DNA of 64,000 nucleotides from Streptomyces sp. CA-210063 (GTDB lineage Bacteria > Actinomycetota > Actinomycetes > Streptomycetales > Streptomycetaceae). Positions 37,574 to 46,050 of this stretch are shown here, one piece after another. The notes below the pieces were generated by a model. That model was not told where the DNA came from. It saw nothing but the letters and a program-made list of their open reading frames with translations, and searched no databases. The number at the start of each line of letters is the position of its first letter. The stretch's first letter is position 1. The DNA is taken from assembly GCF_024612015.1 (NCBI RefSeq), contig NZ_CP102512.1:1116001-1180000 (forward strand), written 5' to 3'. The translations under genes and the position numbers were made by a program.

Positions 37574-37589
37574 GTGAATCGTAATTCAC
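37574..37589. promoter_or_regulatory. third GTGAA-N6-TTCAC operator, in front of a gene remnant
   Basis: GTGAATCGTAATTCAC matches the two operators by tetR. A half-site GTGAAC lies at 37551-37556. It stands seven bases before the GTG of a truncated + strand reading frame, suggesting a third promoter of the same regulon whose gene has been deleted. Confidence 0.7.
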
Positions 37590-37595
37590 GCGTAG

Positions 37596-37717
37596 GTGAC
37601 CCCTGCCTGCCATCGGCGACCCGTGCCGGCCGATGACGGGACGTTCATCTCCGGCCAGGGCGTCTTCTTCAGCGACCACCTCAACCAGCTGATGCGGGGG
37701 ACGCTGCCGGCCGGCCC
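37596..37717 (+). pseudogene. truncated remnant of a gene, probably from the TetR regulon
   Basis: From the GTG at 37596 about 41 codons look protein-like, with DDGTFISGQGVFFSDHLNQL and then RGTLPAGP, before the frame runs into the antisense of a response-regulator gene at about 37718. I do not recognise the family. The position right after an operator copy suggests it is the 5' end of a regulated enzyme gene whose remainder was lost in a deletion. Confidence 0.35.
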
Positions 37718-37840
37718 AACCGCTTCGTCGCCCGTCGCCGCCTCTCCTACGACCTCCAGGTCCGGCTCCGACTCGATGATCAGGCGGAAGCTGGTGCGGA
37801 CGAGGGCCTGGTCGTCGGCGAGCAGGACGCGGATGGTCAT
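37718..37840 (-). pseudogene. response regulator, N-terminal fragment only
   Basis: From the ATG at 37838-37840, overlapping the kinase stop by ATGA, 41 codons encode the start of a NarL-type receiver: MTIRVLLADDQALVRTSF then EVVGEAATGDEAV. The sequence ceases to match at 37718, before the phospho-acceptor aspartate and the whole DNA-binding domain. It continues as unrelated sequence. The regulator is therefore non-functional. Confidence 0.85.
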
Positions 37841-39138
37841 GCGTGTCTCCCCCGAGCGGTGGTCGCATCCAGCTCTGTGGCAGATCCGCTCGGAGCATCC
37901 GCCGGTGTTTCGGCCTCCGACAACGGCAGACGCACGTCGAGGCGGAAGCGACCGCCGGTGTCCCATCCGGCGTGGAAGCTGCCGCCGACCGCGTGGGCGC
38001 GCTCGCGCATGCCCGTCAGCCCGTGGCCGGTGCCCTGGGCTTCCGGGACCGGGCCAGTGCGTACCGGGTTGGTGATCTCGATGTTCAGCGCGTCGGTCCG
38101 GTAGTCGACGAGCAGGTCCGCCACGGCGTCGGCGCCGTGCTTGTGGGCGTTGGTCAGCCCCTCTTGGATGATGCGGTAGGCGGCCAGGTCGATGGCAGTC
38201 GGCAGAGGGCGCGGTCGGCCGGTCTGCCGGTGGCGGACGCTCAGCCCGGCGGCGGCCAAGGATTCGAGGAGCCGTCCGAGGCGGGACAGGCCGGGGACGG
38301 GTTCCGTCCGTTGCGCCTTGTCCACCTCGTCCGTCCTGCCCGTCTCGTCTGTCTCGTTCGACTCGTCCGACTCGTCGTCGGACTGTCGTAGTACGTGCAG
38401 CAGCGCGCCCGGTTCGTCCAGGACGGTGCGGCCGCCGTCGCGGATGTGGGCGAGCGTCGCGTCGGCCTGGTCCGGCCGGTCACGCAGGAAGTGTCCGGCG
38501 ACGCCCGCCTGAATGGTGATCAGGGCGATGTGGTGGGCGATCACGTCGTGGAGTTCCCGGGCGATGCGCAGCCGCTCCTCGGCGACCCGGCGGCGGGCCT
38601 CCTCTTCCTTGCCCGCCTCCGCCCGTAGCGCCCGCTCCTCCATCGCTGCCGTGTAGTCGCGCCAGGTGCGCACGGTGCCCCCGACAGCGGCAAACATACC
38701 GACCCAGGCGAACACGGCGCCGCCCTCCGGGTCGGAGGCCGAGTCCACCGGACAGGGCACGACGACGTACAGCGCGGTGTCCGTGACGGCGGCAGCGATC
38801 AGCGCGATCCGACGACGGACCGTACGGGCCACGGTGTAGACCGCGATCAGCGCGGTGACGGCGAGCACGGGCGACGGACGGGAGGCGATGACGGTGAAGG
38901 CGGTCTCGCCGAGCACCGTAAGCGCCAGGACGGGCAGTGGTGCCCGGCGGCGGGCCAGCAGGAGGGGAACCGCGGCCCCGGCGGCCACGGCGTCGGCGCC
39001 CGACGGTGCTACGCCGTCTGGCCCTAGCTCGAACAGCAGGGCCAGCAGGCCGCCACCGCCCACGACGGCGGCGACGGCGGCATCGAGCAGGCGTGGCTCC
39101 ACGCCGGTCACCCGTCGCCACGACGCCGGGCCGGTCAC
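37837..39138 (-). CDS. NarL/DesK-type sensor histidine kinase, orphaned
   Basis: 433 residues. Five or six membrane segments (about 20-165) precede a HisKA_3 domain with the phospho-acceptor histidine in ARELHDVIAHHIALITIQAG. ATP-binding boxes are IIQEGLTNAHKHG and GTGHGLTGMRERAHAVGG. An acidic low-complexity insert rich in Asp, Glu, Ser and Thr (about 255-285) sits between the H and N boxes. The cognate regulator gene downstream is cut after 41 codons, so this kinase either signals to another regulator or is on its way to loss. Upstream are the coupled ABC-transporter genes. Confidence 0.88.
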   Translation of the reverse strand: MTGPASWRRVTGVEPRLLDAAVAAVVGGGGLLALLFELGPDGVAPSGADAVAAGAAVPLLLARRRAPLPVLALTVLGETAFTVIASRPSPVLAVTALIAVYTVARTVRRRIALIAAAVTDTALYVVVPCPVDSASDPEGGAVFAWVGMFAAVGGTVRTWRDYTAAMEERALRAEAGKEEEARRRVAEERLRIARELHDVIAHHIALITIQAGVAGHFLRDRPDQADATLAHIRDGGRTVLDEPGALLHVLRQSDDESDESNETDETGRTDEVDKAQRTEPVPGLSRLGRLLESLAAAGLSVRHRQTGRPRPLPTAIDLAAYRIIQEGLTNAHKHGADAVADLLVDYRTDALNIEITNPVRTGPVPEAQGTGHGLTGMRERAHAVGGSFHAGWDTGGRFRLDVRLPLSEAETPADAPSGSATELDATTARGRHA

Positions 39139-39260
39139 GGCTGCACCGTCTCCTCGTACCGAGTTCCCTTGTACCGAGTCCCCTCGTACCGGCGGACGGG
39201 ACTACCCGCGCGTACGCCAGAGGAATACGAGGGGGCAGGCGGAGACCGGCGGCGATGGAC

Positions 39261-40097
39261 TCAGGCATCCCGCCGCTTGAGCACGACGGCCGCGCCGGCC
39301 AGGAGTACCACGATGTACACGGCGAACACCGCCAGTCCGGACCCAGGTGACAGCGAGTCACCGCTCGTCTGCACGGACATGACCGCGTTCGCCGCGTTCG
39401 ACGGCAGATTCGGGCCGATGGCGTCGTTCCAGCTGCTGGGCAGGAGCTGGATCAGGCCGGGCACCACGAACAGCGCGCCCACCACGAGGGTGATCGCCCC
39501 GGCGGTGTTGCGCAGCAGGACGCCGACCGCCAGACCGATCAGCCCGGCACCGGTCAGGTAGACCGCCGCGCCGACGACCGCGCGGAACACCCCCGGATCG
39601 GACAGCGCGGCGGTGTCCAGGCCGCGGGAGGACAGGACCGACTGGCCGGCCAGGAAAGCCCCCAGGACCGCGACGAACATGAGCACGAAGCTCACCACGG
39701 CGAAGACGACCACCTTGCCCCACAGCACCGGCAGGCGTGACGGGACTGCGGCGAGCGTGGCGCGGATGGTTCCGGTGGCGTACTCGCCGGCGCTCATCAG
39801 CACTCCGAGCACCGCGGTGGCCAGCGCGGCGAGCATCACTCCGCCCAGGGTGATCGAGGTCGGGTCGCTGAAGTCCTCCTGATCGGGGCCCTCTCCCGAG
39901 CCGACCAGGCTGCTGAACAGCAGCCCGAAGCCGATGAGGAGGGCCACCGTGATCGCCAGCGTGAGGGTCGTCGAGCGCAGCGACCGCAGCTTGATCCATT
40001 CCATGTGGACGACCCGTGGAAAGGTGACGCGCTGACGGTCCGCCGACGGGCGTTCCGTCCTGTGCGTGTCCTGCGGGGCGAGGTCTGTGGTGCTCAT
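39261..40097 (-). CDS. ABC-2 type transporter permease
   Basis: 278 residues. The ATG at 40095-40097 overlaps the ATPase stop (ATGA). The cytoplasmic N-tail of about 35 residues includes VVHMEWIKLRSLRSTTLTLA, the coupling helix typical of this permease family. Six hydrophobic segments follow, ending VVLLAGAAVVLKRRDA. It forms the membrane channel with the ATPase encoded upstream. Association with a sensor kinase suggests export or sensing of a membrane-active compound. Confidence 0.9.
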   Translation of the reverse strand: MSTTDLAPQDTHRTERPSADRQRVTFPRVVHMEWIKLRSLRSTTLTLAITVALLIGFGLLFSSLVGSGEGPDQEDFSDPTSITLGGVMLAALATAVLGVLMSAGEYATGTIRATLAAVPSRLPVLWGKVVVFAVVSFVLMFVAVLGAFLAGQSVLSSRGLDTAALSDPGVFRAVVGAAVYLTGAGLIGLAVGVLLRNTAGAITLVVGALFVVPGLIQLLPSSWNDAIGPNLPSNAANAVMSVQTSGDSLSPGSGLAVFAVYIVVLLAGAAVVLKRRDA

Positions 40098-41032
40098 CGG
40101 TTCGTCCCTCCCGTCATGACGGGCTCCGCGGTGGTGGCGTGGTATTCGACGGAGTCGTGGGTCAACTCCATGAACGCCTCCTCCAGCGAGGCCTCCTGAC
40201 GGAACAACTCGTGCAGCACCAGCCCGGCGGCCGCGGCGCGTTCCCCGATCTCCGCCGCTTCCAGTCCCGTCACTTCCAGCACGCCGGGCTCGCTGGTGGA
40301 AACCGTGACGCCGTCGCCCAGCAGCCGGGCGCGCAGGTCCGTGGCCTGCGGTGAGCGCACCCGTACGCTGCGACTGGCGGACCCGGCGATGAAGTCGGCG
40401 AGCAGACCGGCGGACAGCAGCCGGCCCTTCCCGATCACGATCAGGTCCTCGGCGATCAACGCCATCTCGCTCATCAGGTGGGAGGAGACGAAGACCGTCC
40501 GCCCCTGGTCCGCGAGGCCCTTCAACAGGTTGCGGATCCACAGCACGCCTTCTGGATCAAGGCCGTTGACCGGCTCGTCCAGCATGACGACCTGCGGGTC
40601 GCCGAGCAGTGCCGAGGCGATGCCCAGCCGCTGCCCCATGCCCAGCGAGAACCCGCCCGCCCGCTTGCGGGCCACCTCCGTCAGCCCGACCATGTCGATC
40701 ACCTCCAGCACCCGCCGCTTGCCGATGCCGTTGCTCGCCGCCAGAGCCAGCAGGTGCTGATATGCCGAGCGCCCGGGGTGGATCGACTTCGCCTCCAGCA
40801 GTGCCCCGATCTCCTGCAGCGGGGCCTTGTGCTGCTCGTACGGACGGCCGTTGATACGCGTCGTGCCGGACGACGGCCGGTCAAGGCCCATGATCATCCG
40901 CATCGTGGTCGACTTGCCCGCGCCGTTGGGCCCGAGGAACCCCGTCACCACGCCAGGGCGCACGGAGAAGCTCAGTGCATCGACCGCGAGCTTGTCGCCG
41001 TACCTCTTGCTGAGGTCGTTTACCTCGATCAC
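40094..41032 (-). CDS. ABC transporter ATP-binding protein
   Basis: 312 residues. I chose the GTG at 41030-41032 because GAGGTGG precedes it and the protein then begins MIEVNDLSKRYG; a GTG at 41044 is the alternative. Walker A is GFLGPNGAGKSTTMRMI, the signature is FSLGMGQRLGIASAL, Walker B is QVVMLDEPVNGLDP and the H-loop is SSHLMSEM. The C-terminal extension (about 220-312) is of the drug/bacitracin-exporter type. First gene of the transporter-kinase operon. Confidence 0.93.
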   Translation of the reverse strand: MIEVNDLSKRYGDKLAVDALSFSVRPGVVTGFLGPNGAGKSTTMRMIMGLDRPSSGTTRINGRPYEQHKAPLQEIGALLEAKSIHPGRSAYQHLLALAASNGIGKRRVLEVIDMVGLTEVARKRAGGFSLGMGQRLGIASALLGDPQVVMLDEPVNGLDPEGVLWIRNLLKGLADQGRTVFVSSHLMSEMALIAEDLIVIGKGRLLSAGLLADFIAGSASRSVRVRSPQATDLRARLLGDGVTVSTSEPGVLEVTGLEAAEIGERAAAAGLVLHELFRQEASLEEAFMELTHDSVEYHATTAEPVMTGGTNR

Positions 41033-41355
41033 AATCCACCTCACGTTTTTGAGGCTTCAAGGTTCTCGGAGGAAAGCGGGCTCCGGCGTCAGCCCACGGC
41101 GTGCACTGCGCGTACCACGACCGCAGTACGCCATCACCCGGCACCACGACCGTGGGGCGATCCGCGCATCACGGTCGGCGTGGTCGAATTCGAATTCGAA
41201 CCAATACGGTCGGCATCACACGCCGCACATCATGTTCAAATTTGAAGCAGTAGGTATCGTTCAGGCCTCGAGGTTCCGGGCCACGGTCACTGCACTGGCC
41301 GGCTGACCGCACCACAACAGTGGGCCCACCCGATCTCTCCACCCAGGAGCCATCC
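41033..41355. promoter_or_regulatory. intergenic region with two AT-rich perfect palindromes
   Basis: TCGAATTCGAATTCGA (41184-41199) is a perfect 16-bp palindrome and TTCAAATTTGAA (41235-41246) a perfect 12-bp one, about 49 bp apart centre to centre. Both are far more AT-rich than the genome. They lie before the DUF2218 gene and behind the start of the ABC operon, so they may be operators for either. The binding protein is unknown. I see no gene in the gap. Confidence 0.55.
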
Positions 41356-41661
41356 ATGCCTTCCTCCCTCGGCCGTGTCACCACCGACGCCGCCCCGCGG
41401 TACGCCAAGCAGTTCGCCTCGCACTTCGGCCGCAAGGTCCCCGTCGAGGAGACCCCCGACGGCGACCACCGCCTCACGTTCCAGGACACCGAGGTCGTAC
41501 TCCAGCCCGCGGACGACCACCTGCTCATCCGCGTCACCTCACCCGACGCGTCCACGCTCACCACCATCCAGGACGTGGTGAGCAGCCATCTCGAACGCTT
41601 CGGCCGCCGCAACGAGCTGACCGTCACCTGGGACGAGCCCACCGATGACAGCGCAGGGTGA
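41356..41661 (+). CDS. DUF2218 domain protein
   Basis: 101 residues. AGGAG lies eight bases before the ATG. The full length is one DUF2218 domain: GRVTTDAAPRYAKQFASHFG at the N-terminus and VVLQPADDHLLIRVTSPD in the middle. Proteins of this family are small, cytoplasmic and often encoded near iron or siderophore genes, but their function is unknown. Two perfect palindromes upstream suggest tight control. Confidence 0.85.
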   Translation: MPSSLGRVTTDAAPRYAKQFASHFGRKVPVEETPDGDHRLTFQDTEVVLQPADDHLLIRVTSPDASTLTTIQDVVSSHLERFGRRNELTVTWDEPTDDSAG

Positions 41662-41865
41662 TCGACGGCTTCTGCTTCGGCCGGGCGAAGCGGTCCGTCG
41701 AGGTCGGCCGACCCATGCCCTTCCGGGCTCCAGACTCCCGTAAAGCACCATCAACCACCCCGCCTGTGCAAGCCACGCCGTCCGGCACGACTTCCCCCCT
41801 CGCCATGGGCCCGGACGGCGCCGGCGTGGGTCCTGTTCCTGAACGACCGTGCCCCGGCGAGGCGT

Positions 41866-42513
41866 TCAGTCCAGGCGGATGATTCCCCGGCCGAGTGCGG
41901 CGGTGACGGCGGCGGTGCGGTCGCCGACGTCGAGCTTGGTGTAGATGTGCAGCAGATGGGTCTTGACCGTGGCCTCGGACAGGCGCAGGGCGCGGGCGAT
42001 CTGCTTGTTGCTCTGCCCCCGAGCCACGGCGGACAGGACTTCGAGTTCCCTGCCGGACAAGCCGGCGACCCGGTCGCCGCGCATATGGGCGAGGACCTTG
42101 GCGGCCACAGAGGGGGACAGTACCGCGCCTCCCCGGGCGGCGGTACGGACGGCCTCGCACAGCTCGTGTCGTCCGGTGTCCTTGAGCAGGTAGCCGACCG
42201 CGCCGGCGTCGACGGCGGCCGTGATGTCGGCGTCCGTGTCGTAGGTGGTCAGGACGAGGACCCGCACCTCGGGGTGGGCGGCGCGGATGGCGGCGGTCGC
42301 GGTGGTGCCGTCCATGCCGGGCATCTGCAGGTCCATCAGCACGACGTCGGGTGCGAGTGAGGCGGTCTGGTGCAGTGCCTCGGCACCGTTGGCGGCCTCG
42401 CCGACGACCGTGAGGTCGGGCTGGGTGGCCAGCATGGCGGCAAGCCCGTCGCGGACCACGGGGTGGTCGTCGGCGAGGAGGACCCGGATGGTGGGACCGG
42501 TCGACGTCCTCAT
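41866..42513 (-). CDS. NarL/LuxR-type response regulator
   Basis: 215 residues. The receiver domain holds RVLLADDHPVVRDGL and the phospho-acceptor aspartate in DVVLMDLQMPGMDG; the conserved lysine is in GYLLKDTG. The C-terminal LuxR helix-turn-helix is LSGRELEVLSAVARGQSNKQ to VKTHLLHIYTKL. Its ATG overlaps the stop of the kinase gene (ATGA), forming one two-component system. Target genes are not evident. Confidence 0.94.
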   Translation of the reverse strand: MRTSTGPTIRVLLADDHPVVRDGLAAMLATQPDLTVVGEAANGAEALHQTASLAPDVVLMDLQMPGMDGTTATAAIRAAHPEVRVLVLTTYDTDADITAAVDAGAVGYLLKDTGRHELCEAVRTAARGGAVLSPSVAAKVLAHMRGDRVAGLSGRELEVLSAVARGQSNKQIARALRLSEATVKTHLLHIYTKLDVGDRTAAVTAALGRGIIRLD

Positions 42514-43736
42514 GACGCCGGGGCCATCCGCTCGGTGCCCGACACGGCGGCTGAGGGCTCGGAGGACGGAGGCTCGGCCGGGAGCGGCACCGTGACGGCG
42601 ACGGTCGTACCCTCGCCCGGGGCGCTTTCCACCGTGAACGTGCCGTGCAAGGAGGCGATGCGCTCCCGCATGGTGGTCAGGCCGACGCCCGGATGCCGGG
42701 CAGCAGGCGCGAAACCGGTGCCGTCGTCCTGGATGTCGATCGCCAGGACATCGCCGAGGTACGAGAGCGTGACCGAGACACTGATCGCGCGGGCGTGCCG
42801 CCGGGCGTTGGTCAGTGCCTCCTGCACGACGCGCAGCAACTCGCCCTCGGCAGTGGGAGGCAGGGCGACCGGTCGGCCGGTCACGACCGTGTAGGCCTCG
42901 GTGCCGGTCTCCTCCGCGAGCCGGCCGGTGAGTTCACGGACCGCGTCCGCCAGGTGCGTGCGGTCCAGTGGCGCCGGGCGGAGGGCATGCACGAGGCGGC
43001 GGCTCTCCGCGAGGTTGTCCCGGGCCGTGCGCATGGCCTGCTCGACGCGGCGGGCCGCAGGGGAGTCGGGTGGCAGGTCGTCGCGTGCGGCGTCCAGCAG
43101 CATGGCGATGGACGCGAACCCCTGGGTCAGCGTGTCGTGGACCTCCCGGGCCAGGCGCTGGCGTTCGGCCAAGGTACCGGCCTGGCGTTCCGCTGCCGCT
43201 CGTTCCGCCTGGGTGGCGGTGAGCTCGTCCAGGAGCCGCTGCCGCTTGTGACTCTCATGGTCGAGGGTGGCGACGTAGCACGTGAGGGTGACCGCCACCG
43301 CCGTGCCGAGCACGCATCCCGTGAGCGCCCGCACGTCGACGTAACCGTCCGTGGTGAGGCTCTGCAACGACCAGGCGGCGCCCAGCACCAGCACCCCGCC
43401 GGCCGACCACCAGGCCCGCCTCAGCCAGTACGGGCTCAGCACCGCCACGGCCACCGGGAGGAACGCGGGGTCCACCACGGCCATGAACGCCCACCCGGCC
43501 AAAGCCCCGACAAGGTAGGGCAGCGGCGGGCGACCGGCGCCACCACGCAGCGTGATCCAGTACGCGTACCAAAGGGCGAGCCCCACCGCCGGGCCGATCC
43601 GCGACAGCGCCGCGCCGGTCGTCATCTCCGCCCCGGCCAGCGCACCCGGCATGGACAGGGCGAGCACGGTGGCGAAGAAGGCGTGCTGACCCATGGCCTT
43701 CCACCGCTCCCACTCCCACGCCTGTCGCAGTGCCAT
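42510..43736 (-). CDS. NarL-type sensor histidine kinase
   Basis: 408 residues. The N-terminal half has about six membrane helices and a coiled linker around residues 165-195. The HisKA_3 box is RLAREVHDTLTQGFASIAML with the phosphorylated histidine. ATP-binding boxes are VVQEALTNARRHARA and the G-boxes DDGTGFAP and GVGLTTMRERIASL. It pairs with the overlapping response regulator. The stimulus is unknown; an lgt gene is divergent across a repeat-bearing gap. Confidence 0.93.
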   Translation of the reverse strand: MALRQAWEWERWKAMGQHAFFATVLALSMPGALAGAEMTTGAALSRIGPAVGLALWYAYWITLRGGAGRPPLPYLVGALAGWAFMAVVDPAFLPVAVAVLSPYWLRRAWWSAGGVLVLGAAWSLQSLTTDGYVDVRALTGCVLGTAVAVTLTCYVATLDHESHKRQRLLDELTATQAERAAAERQAGTLAERQRLAREVHDTLTQGFASIAMLLDAARDDLPPDSPAARRVEQAMRTARDNLAESRRLVHALRPAPLDRTHLADAVRELTGRLAEETGTEAYTVVTGRPVALPPTAEGELLRVVQEALTNARRHARAISVSVTLSYLGDVLAIDIQDDGTGFAPAARHPGVGLTTMRERIASLHGTFTVESAPGEGTTVAVTVPLPAEPPSSEPSAAVSGTERMAPAS

Positions 43737-43874
43737 GGCCCTCAGAGTAGGCGCAGCCGCGTAGCGGGAGAATCAGCCGGCCAGTGGGGGCGGGTCCACT
43801 GATCGGTGGACGAAGGGCGCGTCGATCGGTCGATGTGCGTGGGGGGCGCGGGCGGCGACGATCGGCCCCGCAAC

Positions 43875-43970
43875 CGACGGCCTGCTGCCCCACCCGCCCT
43901 TTGTACCGACGGCCTGCTGCCCCACCCGCCCTTTGTACCGACGGCCTGCTGCCCCACCCGCCCCTTGTGA
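43875..43970. repeat. three tandem copies of a 32-bp unit
   Basis: Units at 43875-43906, 43907-43938 and 43939-43970, each beginning CGACGGCCTGCTGCCCCACC. The first two are identical; the third differs near its end and runs into the ribosome site of lgt. The array occupies the leader between divergent kinase and lgt genes. Confidence 0.85.
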
Positions 43971-43980
43971 GGAACCACCA

Positions 43981-44847
43981 GTGCCCCTGGCCTTCATTCC
44001 CAGCCCGTCCATCGGCGAGATCCACCTGGGTCCGCTGCCGCTGCGCGGCTACTCACTGATGCTGATCCTCGGCATCGCCGCCGCCGTGTGGCTGGGTGGC
44101 CGTCGCTGGGCCGCCCGCGGCGGAGAGAAGACCGTCGTGGCGGACATCGCCCTGTGGGCGGTCCCGTTCGGTGTCGTCGGCGCCCGCCTCTACCACGTGA
44201 TCACGTCCAGCGAGCCGTACTTCGGCAAGGGCGGCGATCCGCTCAAGGCCCTCATCATCTGGGACGGGGGCATCGGTATCTGGGGCGCCATCGCCGGTGG
44301 GGCCGTCGGAGCCTGGATCGGCTGCCGCCGCAAGGGCGTTGCCCTGTCCGCGTTCGCCGACGCCGTCGCCCCCGGCATCGCGCTGGGGCAGGCCATCGGC
44401 CGCTGGGGCAACTGGTTCAACCAGGAGCTCTACGGGCGGGCCACCACCCTCCCCTGGGCCCTGGAGATCGACCCCGCACACCGGCCTGAGGCCACAGCGG
44501 ACCTGGCCACGTATCACCCCGCGTTCCTGTACGAGTCGTTGTGGTGTCTCGGCGTGGTCGCCCTGGTCGTGTGGGCGGACCGCCGCTTCCACCTCGACCA
44601 TGGCCGGGCGTTCGCGCTGTACGCCGCCGCGTACACCGTCGGCCGCTTCTGGATCGAGTACCTGCGGGTGGACGAGGCCCACCACATCCTCGGCCTGCGC
44701 CTGAACGACTGGACCGCGCTGCTGGTCTTCGCCGCCGCCGTCGCCTACCTCGTGGCCGCGACACGGCGCGCGGCCGACGGGCGTGCCGCCATCGACGCGA
44801 GCCGTCCCCTTCAGCGAGTGGATGCCACCCGTAGTCCCAAGACCTGA
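43981..44847 (+). CDS. lgt: prolipoprotein diacylglyceryl transferase (additional copy)
   Basis: 288 residues. I chose the GTG at 43981, preceded by AGGA; it gives the usual N-terminus of the family (AFIPSPSIGEIHLGPLPLRGYSLM). The Lgt signature GQAIGRWGNWFNQELYGR and the second block GARLYHVITSS are intact, and seven membrane helices can be drawn. The enzyme moves a diacylglyceryl group from phosphatidylglycerol to the lipobox cysteine. Streptomyces often carry more than one lgt; a housekeeping copy near trp genes would be expected elsewhere. Confidence 0.92.
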   Translation: MPLAFIPSPSIGEIHLGPLPLRGYSLMLILGIAAAVWLGGRRWAARGGEKTVVADIALWAVPFGVVGARLYHVITSSEPYFGKGGDPLKALIIWDGGIGIWGAIAGGAVGAWIGCRRKGVALSAFADAVAPGIALGQAIGRWGNWFNQELYGRATTLPWALEIDPAHRPEATADLATYHPAFLYESLWCLGVVALVVWADRRFHLDHGRAFALYAAAYTVGRFWIEYLRVDEAHHILGLRLNDWTALLVFAAAVAYLVAATRRAADGRAAIDASRPLQRVDATRSPKT

Positions 44848-44877
44848 CCATGTTCCCTGTCACGATCTGGAGTTGCC

Positions 44878-45300
44878 ATGTCATCTGTCCCTGAGACGCT
44901 CTCTTCACGGCGGGGTCCGCTCGTGGTGGCGGGAGGTGTGTTCATCGCCTTCGTGCTGTCCGCCTTGGTGAACGCGTTGATCGCGGTGCTGGCGCACGCG
45001 CTGGGCGCGCCTGAGGACTTCGACCCGTTGGAGCCCCCGTCGTATGCCTTCCTGACCGCGCTGGGGGTGCTGGCCGGGGCCGTCGGATGGGCCCTCATCC
45101 GCAGGTTTGACCGGAATCCCGAACGGCTGCTCCGCCGACTCGTCCCGTCGGTCGTCGTAGTCTCCTTCGTCCCCGACTTCTTCCTGTTCGACGAGGGCGA
45201 GGTCATCGGTGTCGTGGCCCTGCTCGTGATGCACGTCGCGGTCGCGGTGATCGCGGTGCAGGCGTACCGCAGGGTCATGCCTGTGGGCGCGGTGCGGTGA
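44878..45300 (+). CDS. small four-helix membrane protein (DUF6069-like)
   Basis: 140 residues with four hydrophobic segments (about 14-38, 55-73, 90-105 and 110-130). The pattern and the PDFFLF stretch between helices resemble small DUF6069 membrane proteins. Function is unknown. It follows lgt after 30 bp in the same direction and may share its transcript. Confidence 0.65.
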   Translation: MSSVPETLSSRRGPLVVAGGVFIAFVLSALVNALIAVLAHALGAPEDFDPLEPPSYAFLTALGVLAGAVGWALIRRFDRNPERLLRRLVPSVVVVSFVPDFFLFDEGEVIGVVALLVMHVAVAVIAVQAYRRVMPVGAVR

Positions 45301-45598
45301 CTGCGGCGCCAATCCGGCCACTACCGCGACTCAGCGGCGCCGGCTCCGCAGCGGCGGGGCAACTCGTCCGACGTCGCGCACCATCAGGTCACCAGTGTCG
45401 CCACCGGCACGCTTCCACTCATGGGCACGCCGCCCTCGGCCCGAAGCGCACGCGCCGGTCCTTGCCGACCTTGCCGTGGAAGTGGACCGATTCCATGGTC
45501 AGAGCCAGGGCCTGTCCTGGCGATCTTCGACGTCAGTACGCTCTCCGGAAGAGCAGGACCTGACACCCCAGGTCGGCGAACAACCGGGAAGGCCAGTC

Positions 45599-45835
45599 AT
45601 GCGGGTCGAGTACGACGCATCGGCGAACATGGCGTACATCTACCTTGTCGATGGCATCGCCCCAGGAGAAGCCGTCCGGCAGGTACCTGCCGAGGACGAC
45701 ACGGCGATACTCGACTACGACTCACACGGACGACTTCTGGGCATCGAGCTGTTCAGCGCCAGACGCCGGTTGCACCCGGAGCTGCTGGCCGGTGCCGAGA
45801 GGATCGACCGTGAGCCGCGTCCGCCGACCGCTTGA
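45599..45835 (+). CDS. DUF2283 small protein
   Basis: 78 residues from an ATG at 45599 with GGGAAGG upstream. MRVEYDASANMAYIYLVDG followed by ILDYDSHGRLLGIELFSA is the DUF2283 pattern. These are short beta-rich proteins of unknown function found widely in bacteria. The 298 bp before it hold no recognisable feature. Confidence 0.8.
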   Translation: MRVEYDASANMAYIYLVDGIAPGEAVRQVPAEDDTAILDYDSHGRLLGIELFSARRRLHPELLAGAERIDREPRPPTA

Positions 45836-46050
45836 TTCGTTGAGACGTTCGGATCGGACTCGGCGGGGCGGCGTGGGCACCGCCACTCCCGATGCGGTCG
45901 GGTGCCGGCACGAGTTCGACGTGTCCGACTCCGACTCGTGTCGTGCCGCGATGACAGGCGGCTTCCGCTTTTCGGAAGTTCTGGCGGGGAGGGGACGGCG
46001 TGGCCGGGGTCGGACCGGGAGCGACGCGCGCGTGGACGGTGGTGCGGCCA

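Noticed and set aside
43875..43970. The 32-bp repeats as a CRISPR
   Set aside because: Copies are contiguous without spacers and no cas genes are present.
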